DNA of 64,000 nucleotides, taken from Bin87 sp965203855. Lineage in GTDB: Bacteria > Chloroflexota > Dehalococcoidia > Lucifugimonadales > UBA3495. Below the pieces are notes generated by a model. That model was not told where the DNA came from. It worked only from the letters and a program-made list of their open reading frames with translations, and did no database searches. Location of the stretch: contig CBDBDN010000009.1 of assembly GCA_965203855.1 (NCBI GenBank), forward strand, positions 310,001 through 374,000, written 5' to 3'. Shown here one piece after another: positions 41,385 through 49,306 of this stretch. Both the position numbers and the translations under genes were made by a program. Positions within the stretch are counted from its first letter, which is position 1. Each line of letters starts with the position of its first letter.

Positions 41385-41835
41385 CCGCATAGCGCAGGAC
41401 TACATTCAGTCCGCACAAATCCGTCTGGAGGACGCCGCTGGCCGTATTAGGCAAACCGCCGGCCGGCCCTTTGACGACGATTTTCTGGAGTTGGCTAACG
41501 TGGGAATGTTAGTCTGGAGCGCCGGCATCGACCTGATTTCGGCGCTGATGCTGCACAGTGGGGTCAGGGGCTTGAGCGACTCTACGCAGCGCCGCCGTTT
41601 CTTGACGGATTATCTATCCGCGCGTTACCGGCTCGTCAGCGACCCGCTTGACGAAATCGGCTGGTCGTGGCTGGCGCAACTGCACAATTTCCAGCATAAC
41701 TTGAACTTGCCGGAACAGCGGTTTCGCAACGCTTGCCGCCATTGCGGTCGTTTTTTCGCATTGCTGAACATCCAGCTGCCGCCATCGCTGCAATTGCCCA
41801 CCGCCGCCTACGCCTGGCTGGCCGCAGTACGCTAA
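41377..41835 (+). CDS. Helical protein, possible HEPN-like partner
   Basis: 152-residue mostly helical protein. DYIQSAQIRLEDAAGRI at the N terminus and WLAQLHNFQHNLNLPEQRF further on are compatible with a HEPN-like fold, but this is not certain. CRHCGRFF near residue 115 contains a CxxC. It is translated from an ATG that overlaps the preceding stop by 8 bases. The downstream gene, tyrS, converges from the other strand 18 bases away. A toxin-antitoxin role is only inference from layout. Confidence 0.5.
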   Translation: MADRIAQDYIQSAQIRLEDAAGRIRQTAGRPFDDDFLELANVGMLVWSAGIDLISALMLHSGVRGLSDSTQRRRFLTDYLSARYRLVSDPLDEIGWSWLAQLHNFQHNLNLPEQRFRNACRHCGRFFALLNIQLPPSLQLPTAAYAWLAAVR

Positions 41836-41852
41836 CCAACCCCGCTGCTCCG

Positions 41853-43109
41853 CTATTCCACCACCCGCACAAACCGCCGCCGCCCGGCCCGCACTACATC
41901 CCCTGCCGCCAACTCCGGCGCCTCTCCGGCTGCGCCGGCCGTTACGGCCACCCGCGCGCCGCCGGCGCGGATGATTTCTACCGCCCCCTGTGCAATCAAG
42001 CGGCGCGCCTCGGCGTTGCTGGACGCCAGGCCGGATTGCACTAAAAACCGCCCGATAATGACCGGCGTCCCTGCTATCAGGTTGTAACGTGGCACCTCGG
42101 CCAAGCGATATTCCGGCATATCATCCGGCAAATCCCGCCGCTGCACTACCTGCTCAAAGTGCGTCTGGGCGGCGTTGGCGGCGTCCGCATCGTGAAAAGT
42201 GGCCGTGATGCGCCGCGCCAGCTCCTTCTTAAAATCCATCGGGTTGGCCCTTTGCGACGCCATTGCCTGCGTCATCTCGGCAATATCGGCATCCGGCACA
42301 TCGGTCAAGTATTCGTAGTACGGCGCAATCAGGCGGTCGGGCAGCGACATCAGCTTGCCGTACATCTCCGGCGGCGGCTCCTCCAACGCCACATAGTTGC
42401 CCAGCGACTTGCTCATTTTCTGCACGCCGTCGGTGCCGGGCAGTATCGGCATCAGAAAACACTGCTGCGGCGTCTGCCCCATCATCCCCTGCAATTCGCG
42501 GCCCACCAGCAGGTTGAACATCTGGTCAGTGCCGCCAAACTCCACATCCGATTCAATCGCCACCGAATCGTAGGCTTGCAGCAGCGGATACAGCAGCTCG
42601 GTGATGGCGATGGGCCGGTTCTGCGCGTAGCGGTTGGCGAAATCGTCCCGGTGCAGAAACTGGTTGACGGTAAAGCGGCTGGTCAGCTCAATGACATTCG
42701 CCAGCGTGAACTCGCCGAACCATTGGCTTTGCCATTCCACCTGTGTGCGCTCCCGATCCACTACCTTGAAAAACTGCCGCATATAGGACTCGGCGTTTTC
42801 CAGCACCTCGGCATGGGTCAGCATCGTGCGCGTTGCCGAGCGCCCCGACGGGTCGCCAATCTGCGCCGTCCAGTCGCCGACAATCAGGATGACCTGATGC
42901 CCCAAATCCTGCAACTGCCGCAGCTTGCGGAGTCCCACTACATGGCCCAGATGGATGTCCGGCCGGCTGGGGTCAAACCCCATTTTGAGGCGCAGCGGGC
43001 GGCCCTGCCCCAGCATCGCCGCAAATTCATCCTCTGAGATGATGCGGCTAACGCCCCGTTGGGTAACGGCGGCAAGGTTTTCGGGGAAATGTACTCGGCT
43101 GGCAGTCAT
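41853..43109 (-). CDS. tyrS: Tyrosyl-tRNA synthetase
   Basis: 418-residue class Ic aminoacyl-tRNA synthetase that attaches tyrosine to tRNA-Tyr. The HIGH-type motif is HLGH (residues 53-56), the KMSKS motif is KMSKS near 231, and GGTDQMFNLLVGRELQ is the tyrosine-site segment. The C-terminal ~70 residues form an S4 RNA-binding domain (SGLASSNAEARRLIAQGAVE). The TyrRS is of the bacterial long (TyrZ-like) type. ATG 43109 lacks a strong Shine-Dalgarno. It lies downstream of ribF, 55 bases apart, in the same direction. Confidence 0.97.
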   Translation of the reverse strand: MTASRVHFPENLAAVTQRGVSRIISEDEFAAMLGQGRPLRLKMGFDPSRPDIHLGHVVGLRKLRQLQDLGHQVILIVGDWTAQIGDPSGRSATRTMLTHAEVLENAESYMRQFFKVVDRERTQVEWQSQWFGEFTLANVIELTSRFTVNQFLHRDDFANRYAQNRPIAITELLYPLLQAYDSVAIESDVEFGGTDQMFNLLVGRELQGMMGQTPQQCFLMPILPGTDGVQKMSKSLGNYVALEEPPPEMYGKLMSLPDRLIAPYYEYLTDVPDADIAEMTQAMASQRANPMDFKKELARRITATFHDADAANAAQTHFEQVVQRRDLPDDMPEYRLAEVPRYNLIAGTPVIIGRFLVQSGLASSNAEARRLIAQGAVEIIRAGGARVAVTAGAAGEAPELAAGDVVRAGRRRFVRVVE

Positions 43110-43163
43110 TAATCCGGCTCCGACAATCCGGCTCCGACAGGTTATCCGCTTGCCGACCGGCGG

Positions 43164-44126
43164 TTACTGGCCGTCCGGCCGGTCATGCTCATCTAATACG
43201 GACCGAGCGCTTAATACGGAACGGGCATTGCTCACATCCCGGTTCATCTGCGTAATCAGGGCGTCAATGCCGTCAAAGGTTTCCTGTCCGCGCAACCGGG
43301 ATACGAACTCCAGCCGCAGGTTCTCGTCGTAAATGTCATCGGAAAAGTCCAGCAGGTGCGCCTCAATCAGACGCTGGCTGAGGCCGAAAGTGGGGCGCAC
43401 TCCGATGCTGGTGGCCGCCATATGCCGCACTCCGTTGACCGTCGCATAAGTGGCATACACCCCGTCCGCCGGAATGACAAAGTTGGCGGTAGGGATGATG
43501 TTGGCCGTGGGAAAGCCCAACTGCCGCCCCATCTTGGCGCCGTGTACGACCAGGCCGTCGGTAGCGTAAGGACGCCCCAGCAGAAACTCGGCGCCGTCCA
43601 CATTGCCGTCGGCCAGGGCGTTGCGGACGCGGCGGCTGCGGACAGTCGCCCCCTCCAGCTCCAGCGGCGGCACCGTTTCCACCCAGAACCCCTGCGCCGC
43701 GCCGCGCCGCCGCAAGTAATCCAGGTTGCCGCTGCGGTTGCGGCCCAAAGCGAAATCGGGGCCGGTAACGATGCCCCGCATTTTCAGGCCGTCCACCAGC
43801 AAGTCCGTGAATTCGTTGGCGTCCACATTAGCCAGCTCGTTGGTGAACTCCAGGCAGATGACCCGCCCCACGCCGGCCTTGTAGAGCAGCTGCACCTTTT
43901 CCTCGGCGGTGATAATCTTGTTGACCACCCGGTCCGGATTGACCACCTCGGCGGGATGGTTGGCAAAGGTGATGACGGTAGGCACCAGCGGGGCCGGCGA
44001 CAGCTCAAACAGGCGGCGCAACAGGTGCAGATGCCCGCGATGCACGCCGTCAAAAACGCCGATGGTAATAGCGGATTCACTGCCCGGCGGCGGAGCAGCA
44101 TCGGCCAGCGTCCGGCGAAAACTCAT
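43164..44126 (-). CDS. ribF: Bifunctional riboflavin kinase/FAD synthetase
   Basis: 320-residue RibF that makes FMN and FAD from riboflavin. The N-terminal nucleotidyltransferase domain has ITIGVFDGVHRGH, and the C-terminal kinase has PYATDGLVVHGAKMGRQLGF and PTANI. ATG 44126 gives the family N terminus; a longer frame to 44198 is unlikely. FAD supply fits the flavoprotein-rich gene content. Its 3' end carries a short internal repeat (ARSVLSARSVL), a small tandem expansion. It is followed on the same strand by tyrS. Confidence 0.95.
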   Translation of the reverse strand: MSFRRTLADAAPPPGSESAITIGVFDGVHRGHLHLLRRLFELSPAPLVPTVITFANHPAEVVNPDRVVNKIITAEEKVQLLYKAGVGRVICLEFTNELANVDANEFTDLLVDGLKMRGIVTGPDFALGRNRSGNLDYLRRRGAAQGFWVETVPPLELEGATVRSRRVRNALADGNVDGAEFLLGRPYATDGLVVHGAKMGRQLGFPTANIIPTANFVIPADGVYATYATVNGVRHMAATSIGVRPTFGLSQRLIEAHLLDFSDDIYDENLRLEFVSRLRGQETFDGIDALITQMNRDVSNARSVLSARSVLDEHDRPDGQ

Positions 44127-44257
44127 CGGCTTTACTTCATCCAGAGTCGGTAATAGTCCGCCGACCGTCGGGCGGCAACGGCAACGATGGTAGCACAAGG
44201 GCGATTAGCGGGCAACCGTCGCATCGGCCAAAGGCCAGCAGCCGTAATGGGGCTGTC

Positions 44258-44410
44258 GGCATGGATGAACGGGATGAACAAGATGGAGTTTGAGGATGGG
44301 GCGTTTCAAGGCGTATCCTCAAAAATCAAAACCTGAATCCCGTTCATCCCCTTTATCCATGCCAACAACCCCGCGCCTCCCGGATTCCGGCGCAAGCCGG
44401 AATGCCGGAT
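44258..44410. repeat. Composite repeat with inverted GGCATGGATGAACGGG arms
   Basis: GGCATGGATGAACGGGATGA at 44258 is met in inverted form at about 44339-44363, enclosing an AT-richer hairpin-forming stretch, and is followed by the palindrome ATTCCGGC-N4-GCCGGAAT near 44385-44404. It belongs to the same family as the arrays at 12754-13078 and 62070-62250. The rest of the 438-base gap between ribF and rsmD shows nothing else I can support. Confidence 0.7.
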
Positions 44411-44564
44411 AATATGCCGCCGCGCCCGATAAGCGCAGCGCCGCCCGCAGCGATATAATGCCACCGCGTTTTGCCGTACCATCCGCCTGAAATCGCATCC
44501 GCCCCAAAATCGCCGGAAACCTGCACTGCCCGCATTAGACGCCCAACCCGCCGCCCGTAATAAA

Positions 44565-45149
44565 ATGCCGCCACGCAATTCCAATACGCTGCGAGTTGCC
44601 GGTGGAACCGCCCGCGGAATGCGCCTCAAAGGCGCAGTTGACGCCAGCGTGCGCCCAACTACCCAACGGGTACGCTCCGCCATCTTTAACATCCTGGAAC
44701 CCGGCCAGGTTCACGGCCAGCGGACGCTTGACCTCTACGCCGGCGCCGGCAGCCTCGGCATCGAGGCCCTGAGCCGCGGCGCCGCCTGGGCCGAATTCGT
44801 GGAGCGCAACCCCCGCCAATGCCGACTGCTGCAAGACAACCTGGCGCACACCGGCTACGCCGGCATCGCAAAGGTTCACTGCGCGGACGCCCGGCGCTGG
44901 CTGGCCCGCCAGGCCGAACCCTTTGGCCTGGCGCTGCTGGACCCGCCCTATCGCATGATAACGGAGCTGGCGGAAACGCTGCGCGCGCTGGCCCTCTCCG
45001 GCGCCCTGGCCGACGGCGCCATCATCGTCGCCGGACACAGCAGCCGGGCGGATGCCCCGGACAACCTGCCCCGCCTGCGCCGCTACGACCAGCGCCAATA
45101 CGGCGACAACGCAGTAGCTTTCTACCGCTGTCAATACCAGCCGAATTGA
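44565..45149 (+). CDS. rsmD: 16S rRNA (guanine(966)-N(2))-methyltransferase
   Basis: 194-residue RsmD methyltransferase. RVAGGTARGMRL at the start, the SAM-binding DLYAGAGSLGIEALSRGA, and the catalytic LLDPPY are the family signature. It modifies G966 of 16S rRNA in the small-subunit head. It is followed 67 bases on by coaD, the very common rsmD-coaD arrangement. The ATG at 44565 gives a normal N terminus. Confidence 0.95.
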   Translation: MPPRNSNTLRVAGGTARGMRLKGAVDASVRPTTQRVRSAIFNILEPGQVHGQRTLDLYAGAGSLGIEALSRGAAWAEFVERNPRQCRLLQDNLAHTGYAGIAKVHCADARRWLARQAEPFGLALLDPPYRMITELAETLRALALSGALADGAIIVAGHSSRADAPDNLPRLRRYDQRQYGDNAVAFYRCQYQPN

Positions 45150-45216
45150 ACCCGTCGGACTGAACCGGCCGAACCGGCCAACCGCCGCCCGACCCAATCA
45201 ACAGGAGAAAATTGGA

Positions 45217-45705
45217 ATGGTAACCGCCCTTTATCCGGGCACTTTTGACCCGGTAACGATGGGACACCTGGACGTGGCTACCCGCGCCGCCCGGCTTTTC
45301 AGCAAGGTCATCGTTGCCGTTTATGACACGCCGTCCAAGAACCTCCTGTTCAGCACCGCGGAACGGGTTGCCCTGATGCGCGCCGCCGTGTCTGGCATCG
45401 CCAACGTGGAAGTGCGCTCTTTCAGCGGCCTGGTCGTCCGCTGCGCCCGGGAAAACGCCGCCGCCGCCATCATACGCGGCCTCCGCAGCGGCCCCGATTT
45501 TGACTACGAATCGCAAATGTTTTTTATGAACCGACGCTTGGAACCGGATGTTGACATGGTGTCGCTGATGAGCGACCAGGAACATACCTTCATCAGTTCC
45601 AGCCTGCTCAAAGAAGTAGCCCGCCTCGGCGGCGACATCACCGGCATGGTGCCGCCCCACGTCGCCGTCGCTCTGCACGAAAAATTTCAGCTGCCGGCTC
45701 CATAG
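45217..45705 (+). CDS. coaD: Phosphopantetheine adenylyltransferase
   Basis: 162-residue PPAT, fourth enzyme of coenzyme A synthesis. ALYPGTFDPVTMGHLD carries the nucleotidyltransferase TxGH motif, and DQEHTFISSSLLKEVARLGG is the conserved C-terminal motif. The length is exactly that of the family. CAGGAG lies 9 bases before the ATG. Cotranscribed with rsmD. Confidence 0.97.
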   Translation: MVTALYPGTFDPVTMGHLDVATRAARLFSKVIVAVYDTPSKNLLFSTAERVALMRAAVSGIANVEVRSFSGLVVRCARENAAAAIIRGLRSGPDFDYESQMFFMNRRLEPDVDMVSLMSDQEHTFISSSLLKEVARLGGDITGMVPPHVAVALHEKFQLPAP

Positions 45706-45746
45706 CCCACTGCGGCAAGTCTCGCACCCGGCACAAGGGGGACATC

Positions 45747-46322
45747 ATCGACATCAACAACGTCATCGACCGCATCGAATTGCTGGTGGAATCAAGCAAA
45801 TCGGTTCCGCTCAGCAGCAATGTCATGGTTGACAAGCAGAAACTCAGCGAACTGGTCGCCCAGCTCCGCATGGCCGTTCCGCAGGAAATCGCCCGCGCCG
45901 AGGAAATGCTTTCCCGTAAAGACGACATTATGTCGTCCGCAGTTTCCGAAGCGCACCACGCCCGCCAGCAGCTGGAAAGCGAGTTCCGCGGCCGCCTCAG
46001 CGAACACGAACTCGGCCGCAAAGCCGAGGAAATGCTGCGCGAAGCCGAAGCCAAGTCCCGCCGCATCGTCCAGCAGGCCGAGCAGGAAGCCGAAAGCCGC
46101 CGCAACCACGCCGACGCCTACGCCCTGCGTACCCTCCGCAGTCTGGAACGGGACCTCGCCGCCGCCGCCGGCTCCGTCCGCAAGGGAATCGACGTCCTTG
46201 CTGGTTCAACCCTGGCCGCCACCGCCCTCGCCGGCAGCGACGGCATCGGCCCCGACAACGGCATCCCCTCCCCCGGCGATTTCGCCCCGGCCGGCTCCCG
46301 GGAGCCGGCCGGCTATCGGTAA
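45747..46322 (+). CDS. Coiled-coil protein downstream of coaD (possible ATC start)
   Basis: Protein of about 191 residues, mostly coiled coil: after an N-terminal (M)DINNVIDRIELLVESSKSVP come VMVDKQKLSELVAQLRMAVP, QEIARAEEMLSRKDD and a long Glu/Arg/Ala helix. This matches a conserved, uncharacterised protein found between coaD and downstream genes in Chloroflexota-like bacteria (recalled, not searched). No ATG, GTG or TTG lies at the natural N terminus: an ATC at 45747 sits 5 bases after AAGGGGG, while TTG 45780 and GTG 45786 have no Shine-Dalgarno. The start is therefore uncertain. Confidence 0.7.
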   Translation: MDINNVIDRIELLVESSKSVPLSSNVMVDKQKLSELVAQLRMAVPQEIARAEEMLSRKDDIMSSAVSEAHHARQQLESEFRGRLSEHELGRKAEEMLREAEAKSRRIVQQAEQEAESRRNHADAYALRTLRSLERDLAAAAGSVRKGIDVLAGSTLAATALAGSDGIGPDNGIPSPGDFAPAGSREPAGYR

Positions 46323-46420
46323 GCGGCAACCGGATTCCCGCGTAAGCCGGAGCGCCGGATCATCCCATCCCGGACTAATCCAACCCCGGATTAGAAACAC
46401 TGCCAGCGGGCGATTCCGGC

Positions 46421-46450
46421 TTGCATCAGCGCGCTTGTCGGGTGTACAAT
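46421..46450 (+). promoter_or_regulatory. Predicted promoter of the bifunctional nuclease gene
   Basis: TTGCAT (46421-46426) and TACAAT (46445-46450), 18-base spacer, about 80 bases before ATG 46534. Confidence 0.5.
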
Positions 46451-46533
46451 CAGCCTTGCATCCGGCAGGCGCCGTTACAGGTCCCGTTGCCCGGCTATGC
46501 CGGCAGCGGTTGTTGGGAGTGTTTCAGCACGAA

Positions 46534-47070
46534 ATGCGCGAACTCGTAATTGACAGCATCCGGATCAGCCAGATGAACTACCAGCGGGTAGTCGTTCTCA
46601 AAGAGCTGGAAACCGGCCTGTTTCTGCTTATCTGGGTCGGCCCTACCGAAGCGGAGGCCATCGCCGTCAAGATGCAGGGGATGACCGTACCCCGGCCCTT
46701 GACCCACGACCTCCTGGTGGACCTGGTCAACTCGGTGGGCGGCTCCTTTGAGCATATCCTGGTCAACGACCTGCAAAACGAAGTGTTCTACGCCAAAGTC
46801 GTCATCCGCGTCGGCGACCGCACCCACGAAATCGACTCCCGCCCCAGCGACGCCATGGCCGTCGCCGTCCGCGCCGAAGTCCCCATTTTCGTCTCCGACG
46901 CCGTGATGAACCAGGCCGCCATCGCCATGGACCAGGAAACGGGACAGCCCAGATCCCCCGAAGGAACGCCGCGCGCCGGCGAACCCGTTACCGAGGAGGA
47001 ACTGCAAAAGCTCTCCGCTTTCACCGACCTCATCAACGAACTGGATATGGAGGACTTCGAGCGCCGCTAA
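46534..47070 (+). CDS. Bifunctional nuclease (DUF151/BFN) family protein
   Basis: 178-residue BFN/DUF151 protein. RELVIDSIRISQ, VVLKELETGLFLLIWVGPTE, HDLLVDLVNSVGG and SRPSDAMAVAVRAEVPIFV follow the whole family pattern (residues 1-135). The C-terminal tail (EEELQKLSAFTDLINEL) is an acidic helix usual in bacterial homologues. A DNase/RNase activity was reported for plant and bacterial members; a physiological role is unclear. ATG 46534 matches the family; an in-frame GTG at 46519 would add five residues. Confidence 0.9.
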   Translation: MRELVIDSIRISQMNYQRVVVLKELETGLFLLIWVGPTEAEAIAVKMQGMTVPRPLTHDLLVDLVNSVGGSFEHILVNDLQNEVFYAKVVIRVGDRTHEIDSRPSDAMAVAVRAEVPIFVSDAVMNQAAIAMDQETGQPRSPEGTPRAGEPVTEEELQKLSAFTDLINELDMEDFERR

Positions 47071-47099
47071 CGATTAGCAGCTCGCCTCATCTTGCCACT

Positions 47100-47126
47100 G
47101 CCCCGCTTTCACAACGGCGGGGCTTT
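47100..47126 (+). terminator. Possible terminator after the bifunctional nuclease gene
   Basis: GCCCCGC and GCGGGGC form a 7-bp stem with a 10-base loop, followed by TTTGCTATT. The weak T stretch lowers confidence. Confidence 0.5.
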
Positions 47127-47195
47127 GCTATTGCCCGCCCGCCGATTTCATCCTGCTGAACGCCAACGCATCCGCTATCGTTATGGCTCCAATCT

Positions 47196-48467
47196 ATGCG
47201 CCTGATTCTACCCCCTCTACTGTACCGGGTCGCCAAGCTGATTGGCTGGAACGCGCTGCTCATTGTCGTCGGCCTGGCGTTGATTGGACTTGCCGGCGAA
47301 GCCTGGCTCCGCCTGACCAAACCCCATATGGAACGGTCGCATCCGAATGTGTTTGTCCCCGGCGTGGGCCGTATGTACGCGCCCGACACCGTAGTGAACT
47401 GGACCAACTATCTGGATTTCTGGGTAACCGAGCGCACCAACAGCCTGGGTTTTCTGGATCGGGAACCCGTCAGCCCGGAGCGGGCGGCGTCAAGCTGCCA
47501 CATCAGCATCATCGGCGATTCTTTCGTATCGGCCCGGCAAGTGCCTGTTGCCGACAAGTTTCAGATAAGGCTGATGCAACTGGCGGCGCAGCGGCTGCCG
47601 GAATTGGACATCACCGCGTCCGCATATGGCCGTAACGGCAGCGGCCAGTTTGGGCAATTGCCGCTTTATAACCGTTATGCGCGCCGGCTGAACCCCGATC
47701 TAGCGGTTCTGGTCTTTTTCCCTAAAGACTTTATCGATAATTCACATTACCTCTCGCTGGTTTATGAGGATATACTGCCGGGCCAGAGTCCATATTTGAA
47801 CGCGGCATTGGGCCAGGACGGGACCCTGCAATGGTATTTGCCTAACCCCGAATGGAATTACTCGGCTTCGGCAACCCCGCCGCCCTTGGTTGGACGAGCG
47901 CTTCACCGAGCCGGCCGGGTATCCTGGTTCGCGCGGTGGCTATACGCCAAGCACAGATTGCTGCACCGAGAGTATCTACGGGATCTTGCAGGAGAACGGC
48001 GTAGCCGCCTGGAACTCTACCGCCAGCGTTATGATGCGGACAGCCTGCTGGACGACTGGCAGCCGGAAAACGCCGAACTAGCCGACGAGCAGGTAATGTT
48101 AGATAAAATTGCCGCCGACAATCCGGCTCCCGCCTATCAGCAAGCCATCACGCTTACCGACCTGGCCCTTGGCGAATTCAGGACCCGCGCGGAGCGGGAC
48201 GGGGCCGCGCTGGTGATCCTCGCTGAAGCTAGATTAGGCGGCCACGGCCACACCCGGTTCAATCTATTGAGTAGATTGGCCGCCGCGCATAACATTCCGG
48301 TCATCAGCCTGCACGATTACATTCTCCGCCAGGGCGATGATGTCTCCGCCGCCGTCTGGAATCACGACACCCACTGGAATCCACAAGGCCATCAGTGGGC
48401 AGCGGAGGCCCTGCTGGAATGGCTGGAACAGAACCGGGAAGTTTGCGAGATGCGGCCATCACCCTAG
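47196..48467 (+). CDS. Membrane-anchored SGNH/GDSL-type hydrolase-like protein
   Basis: 423-residue protein with one N-terminal helix (LIGWNALLIVVGLALIGLA) and an extracytoplasmic SGNH-like domain. IIGDSFV (Asp108, Ser109) is block I with the nucleophile serine; WNHDTHWNPQGHQWAAE near residues 385-405 is block V with the Asp-x-x-His pair. Similar proteins (the AlgX/DHHW-like SGNH group) act on acylated polysaccharides or wall polymers, which here is inference. The ATG at 47196 lacks a clear Shine-Dalgarno. No partner acyltransferase is adjacent. Confidence 0.78.
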   Translation: MRLILPPLLYRVAKLIGWNALLIVVGLALIGLAGEAWLRLTKPHMERSHPNVFVPGVGRMYAPDTVVNWTNYLDFWVTERTNSLGFLDREPVSPERAASSCHISIIGDSFVSARQVPVADKFQIRLMQLAAQRLPELDITASAYGRNGSGQFGQLPLYNRYARRLNPDLAVLVFFPKDFIDNSHYLSLVYEDILPGQSPYLNAALGQDGTLQWYLPNPEWNYSASATPPPLVGRALHRAGRVSWFARWLYAKHRLLHREYLRDLAGERRSRLELYRQRYDADSLLDDWQPENAELADEQVMLDKIAADNPAPAYQQAITLTDLALGEFRTRAERDGAALVILAEARLGGHGHTRFNLLSRLAAAHNIPVISLHDYILRQGDDVSAAVWNHDTHWNPQGHQWAAEALLEWLEQNREVCEMRPSP

Positions 48468-48489
48468 CCCATTCCTTGTAGGATGTAGT

Positions 48490-48660
48490 CAATTTCGCCG
48501 TCATCCCCGCATTCGCCGTCATCCCCGCATTCACCGTCATCCCCACATTCGCCGTCATTCCGGCGCAAGCCGGAATCTATGATTGCCGTCTCCATTACCG
48601 CAGCGGGGCATTACGCCGTTGGATTCCGGCCTGCGCCGGAATGACGGTTCAGCGCGCCGG
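48490..48660. repeat. 18-bp tandem repeats fused to paired ATTCCGGC palindromes
   Basis: Units of CGCCGTCATCCCCGCATT recur with period 18 from about 48496, then run into ATTCCGGC-N4-GCCGGAAT near 48557 and an inverted second copy near 48627. The ~100-bp block from 48550 to 48655 is matched by 54830-54925. It fills most of the 315-base gap before nuoE; the rest holds the promoter listed next. Confidence 0.85.
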
Positions 48661-48677
48661 AATAAGACAACTTTACC

Positions 48678-48706
48678 TTGCCCATCCCCCCGCCTTGTGC
48701 TAGACT
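48678..48706 (+). promoter_or_regulatory. Predicted promoter of the nuoE-nuoF-nuoG-like-FNR operon
   Basis: TTGCCC (48678-48683) and TAGACT (48701-48706), 17-base spacer. A start near 48713 excludes upstream in-frame ATGs and supports ATG 48783 for nuoE. Confidence 0.5.
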
Positions 48707-48782
48707 CATGCCGGCTTTGCCCGCCGCCAAGAATCCTGTTTGCCGAACCCGGTATTTCAGCATACCGCCTACGATTGCCGCT

Positions 48783-49268
48783 ATGGACGATGCTACCCGC
48801 GCCCGCATCACCGATGCCGTGCACAACCAGCCCCAGCCTACCGTTACCGTCCTTTCCTCCCTGCTGGCGGTAGAGGACGCTATCGGCTATATCCCCAAAG
48901 AGGCGGTGGAAACCGTAGCCGCCCGGCTGGGCGCTACCGTCAACGACGTCTGGGCCGTAGCTACTTTCTACCCCAATTTCCGCTTTGAACCGCCGACCGG
49001 ACATCGGATTGAAGTCTGCTGGGGGCCGTCCTGCCATGTAATGGGCGCTACTGCGATTATCGCCGCCGCCCACGCTGCGCTGAACCTTTCCGACGAGGGC
49101 GATACCCCCGACGGCAAAGCCACTTTGCGCTACAATACCTGCCTCGGCGCCTGCGCCCACGCCCCGGTAATGGCCGTTGACCACCATCTGGCCGGCCGCG
49201 TCACTCCCGACGCCGCCCGCATCCGCATCGCCGCCGTCATGTCGGCATCCGCGCCCCCGGCGCACTAA
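48783..49268 (+). CDS. nuoE: NADH dehydrogenase 24-kDa (NuoE-type) 2Fe-2S subunit
   Basis: 161-residue thioredoxin-fold 2Fe-2S protein. The four cluster ligands are Cys79 and Cys84 (VCWGPSCHVMG) and Cys120 and Cys124 (YNTCLGACAHAPV), in the normal C-x4-C and C-x3-C spacing; ATFYPNFRF is the family's conserved YPnF/YtqF segment. It is the first gene of an operon with the FMN (NuoF) subunit, a NuoG/FdhA-like subunit and a ferredoxin-NADP-reductase-type protein. No membrane complex I genes are adjacent, which points to a soluble NADH-dependent complex. Confidence 0.92.
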   Translation: MDDATRARITDAVHNQPQPTVTVLSSLLAVEDAIGYIPKEAVETVAARLGATVNDVWAVATFYPNFRFEPPTGHRIEVCWGPSCHVMGATAIIAAAHAALNLSDEGDTPDGKATLRYNTCLGACAHAPVMAVDHHLAGRVTPDAARIRIAAVMSASAPPAH

Positions 49269-49306
49269 CTAAACGCCTGACTGCACTGCCGTTTCCCCAC
49301 GCTGCC

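Noticed and set aside
45820..47070. 416-codon plus-strand frame that contains the bifunctional nuclease at its end
   Set aside because: The part before 46534 is out of frame with the coiled-coil gene and is Pro/Ser/Arg-rich nonsense; only the end from ATG 46534 is real, so there is no fusion.
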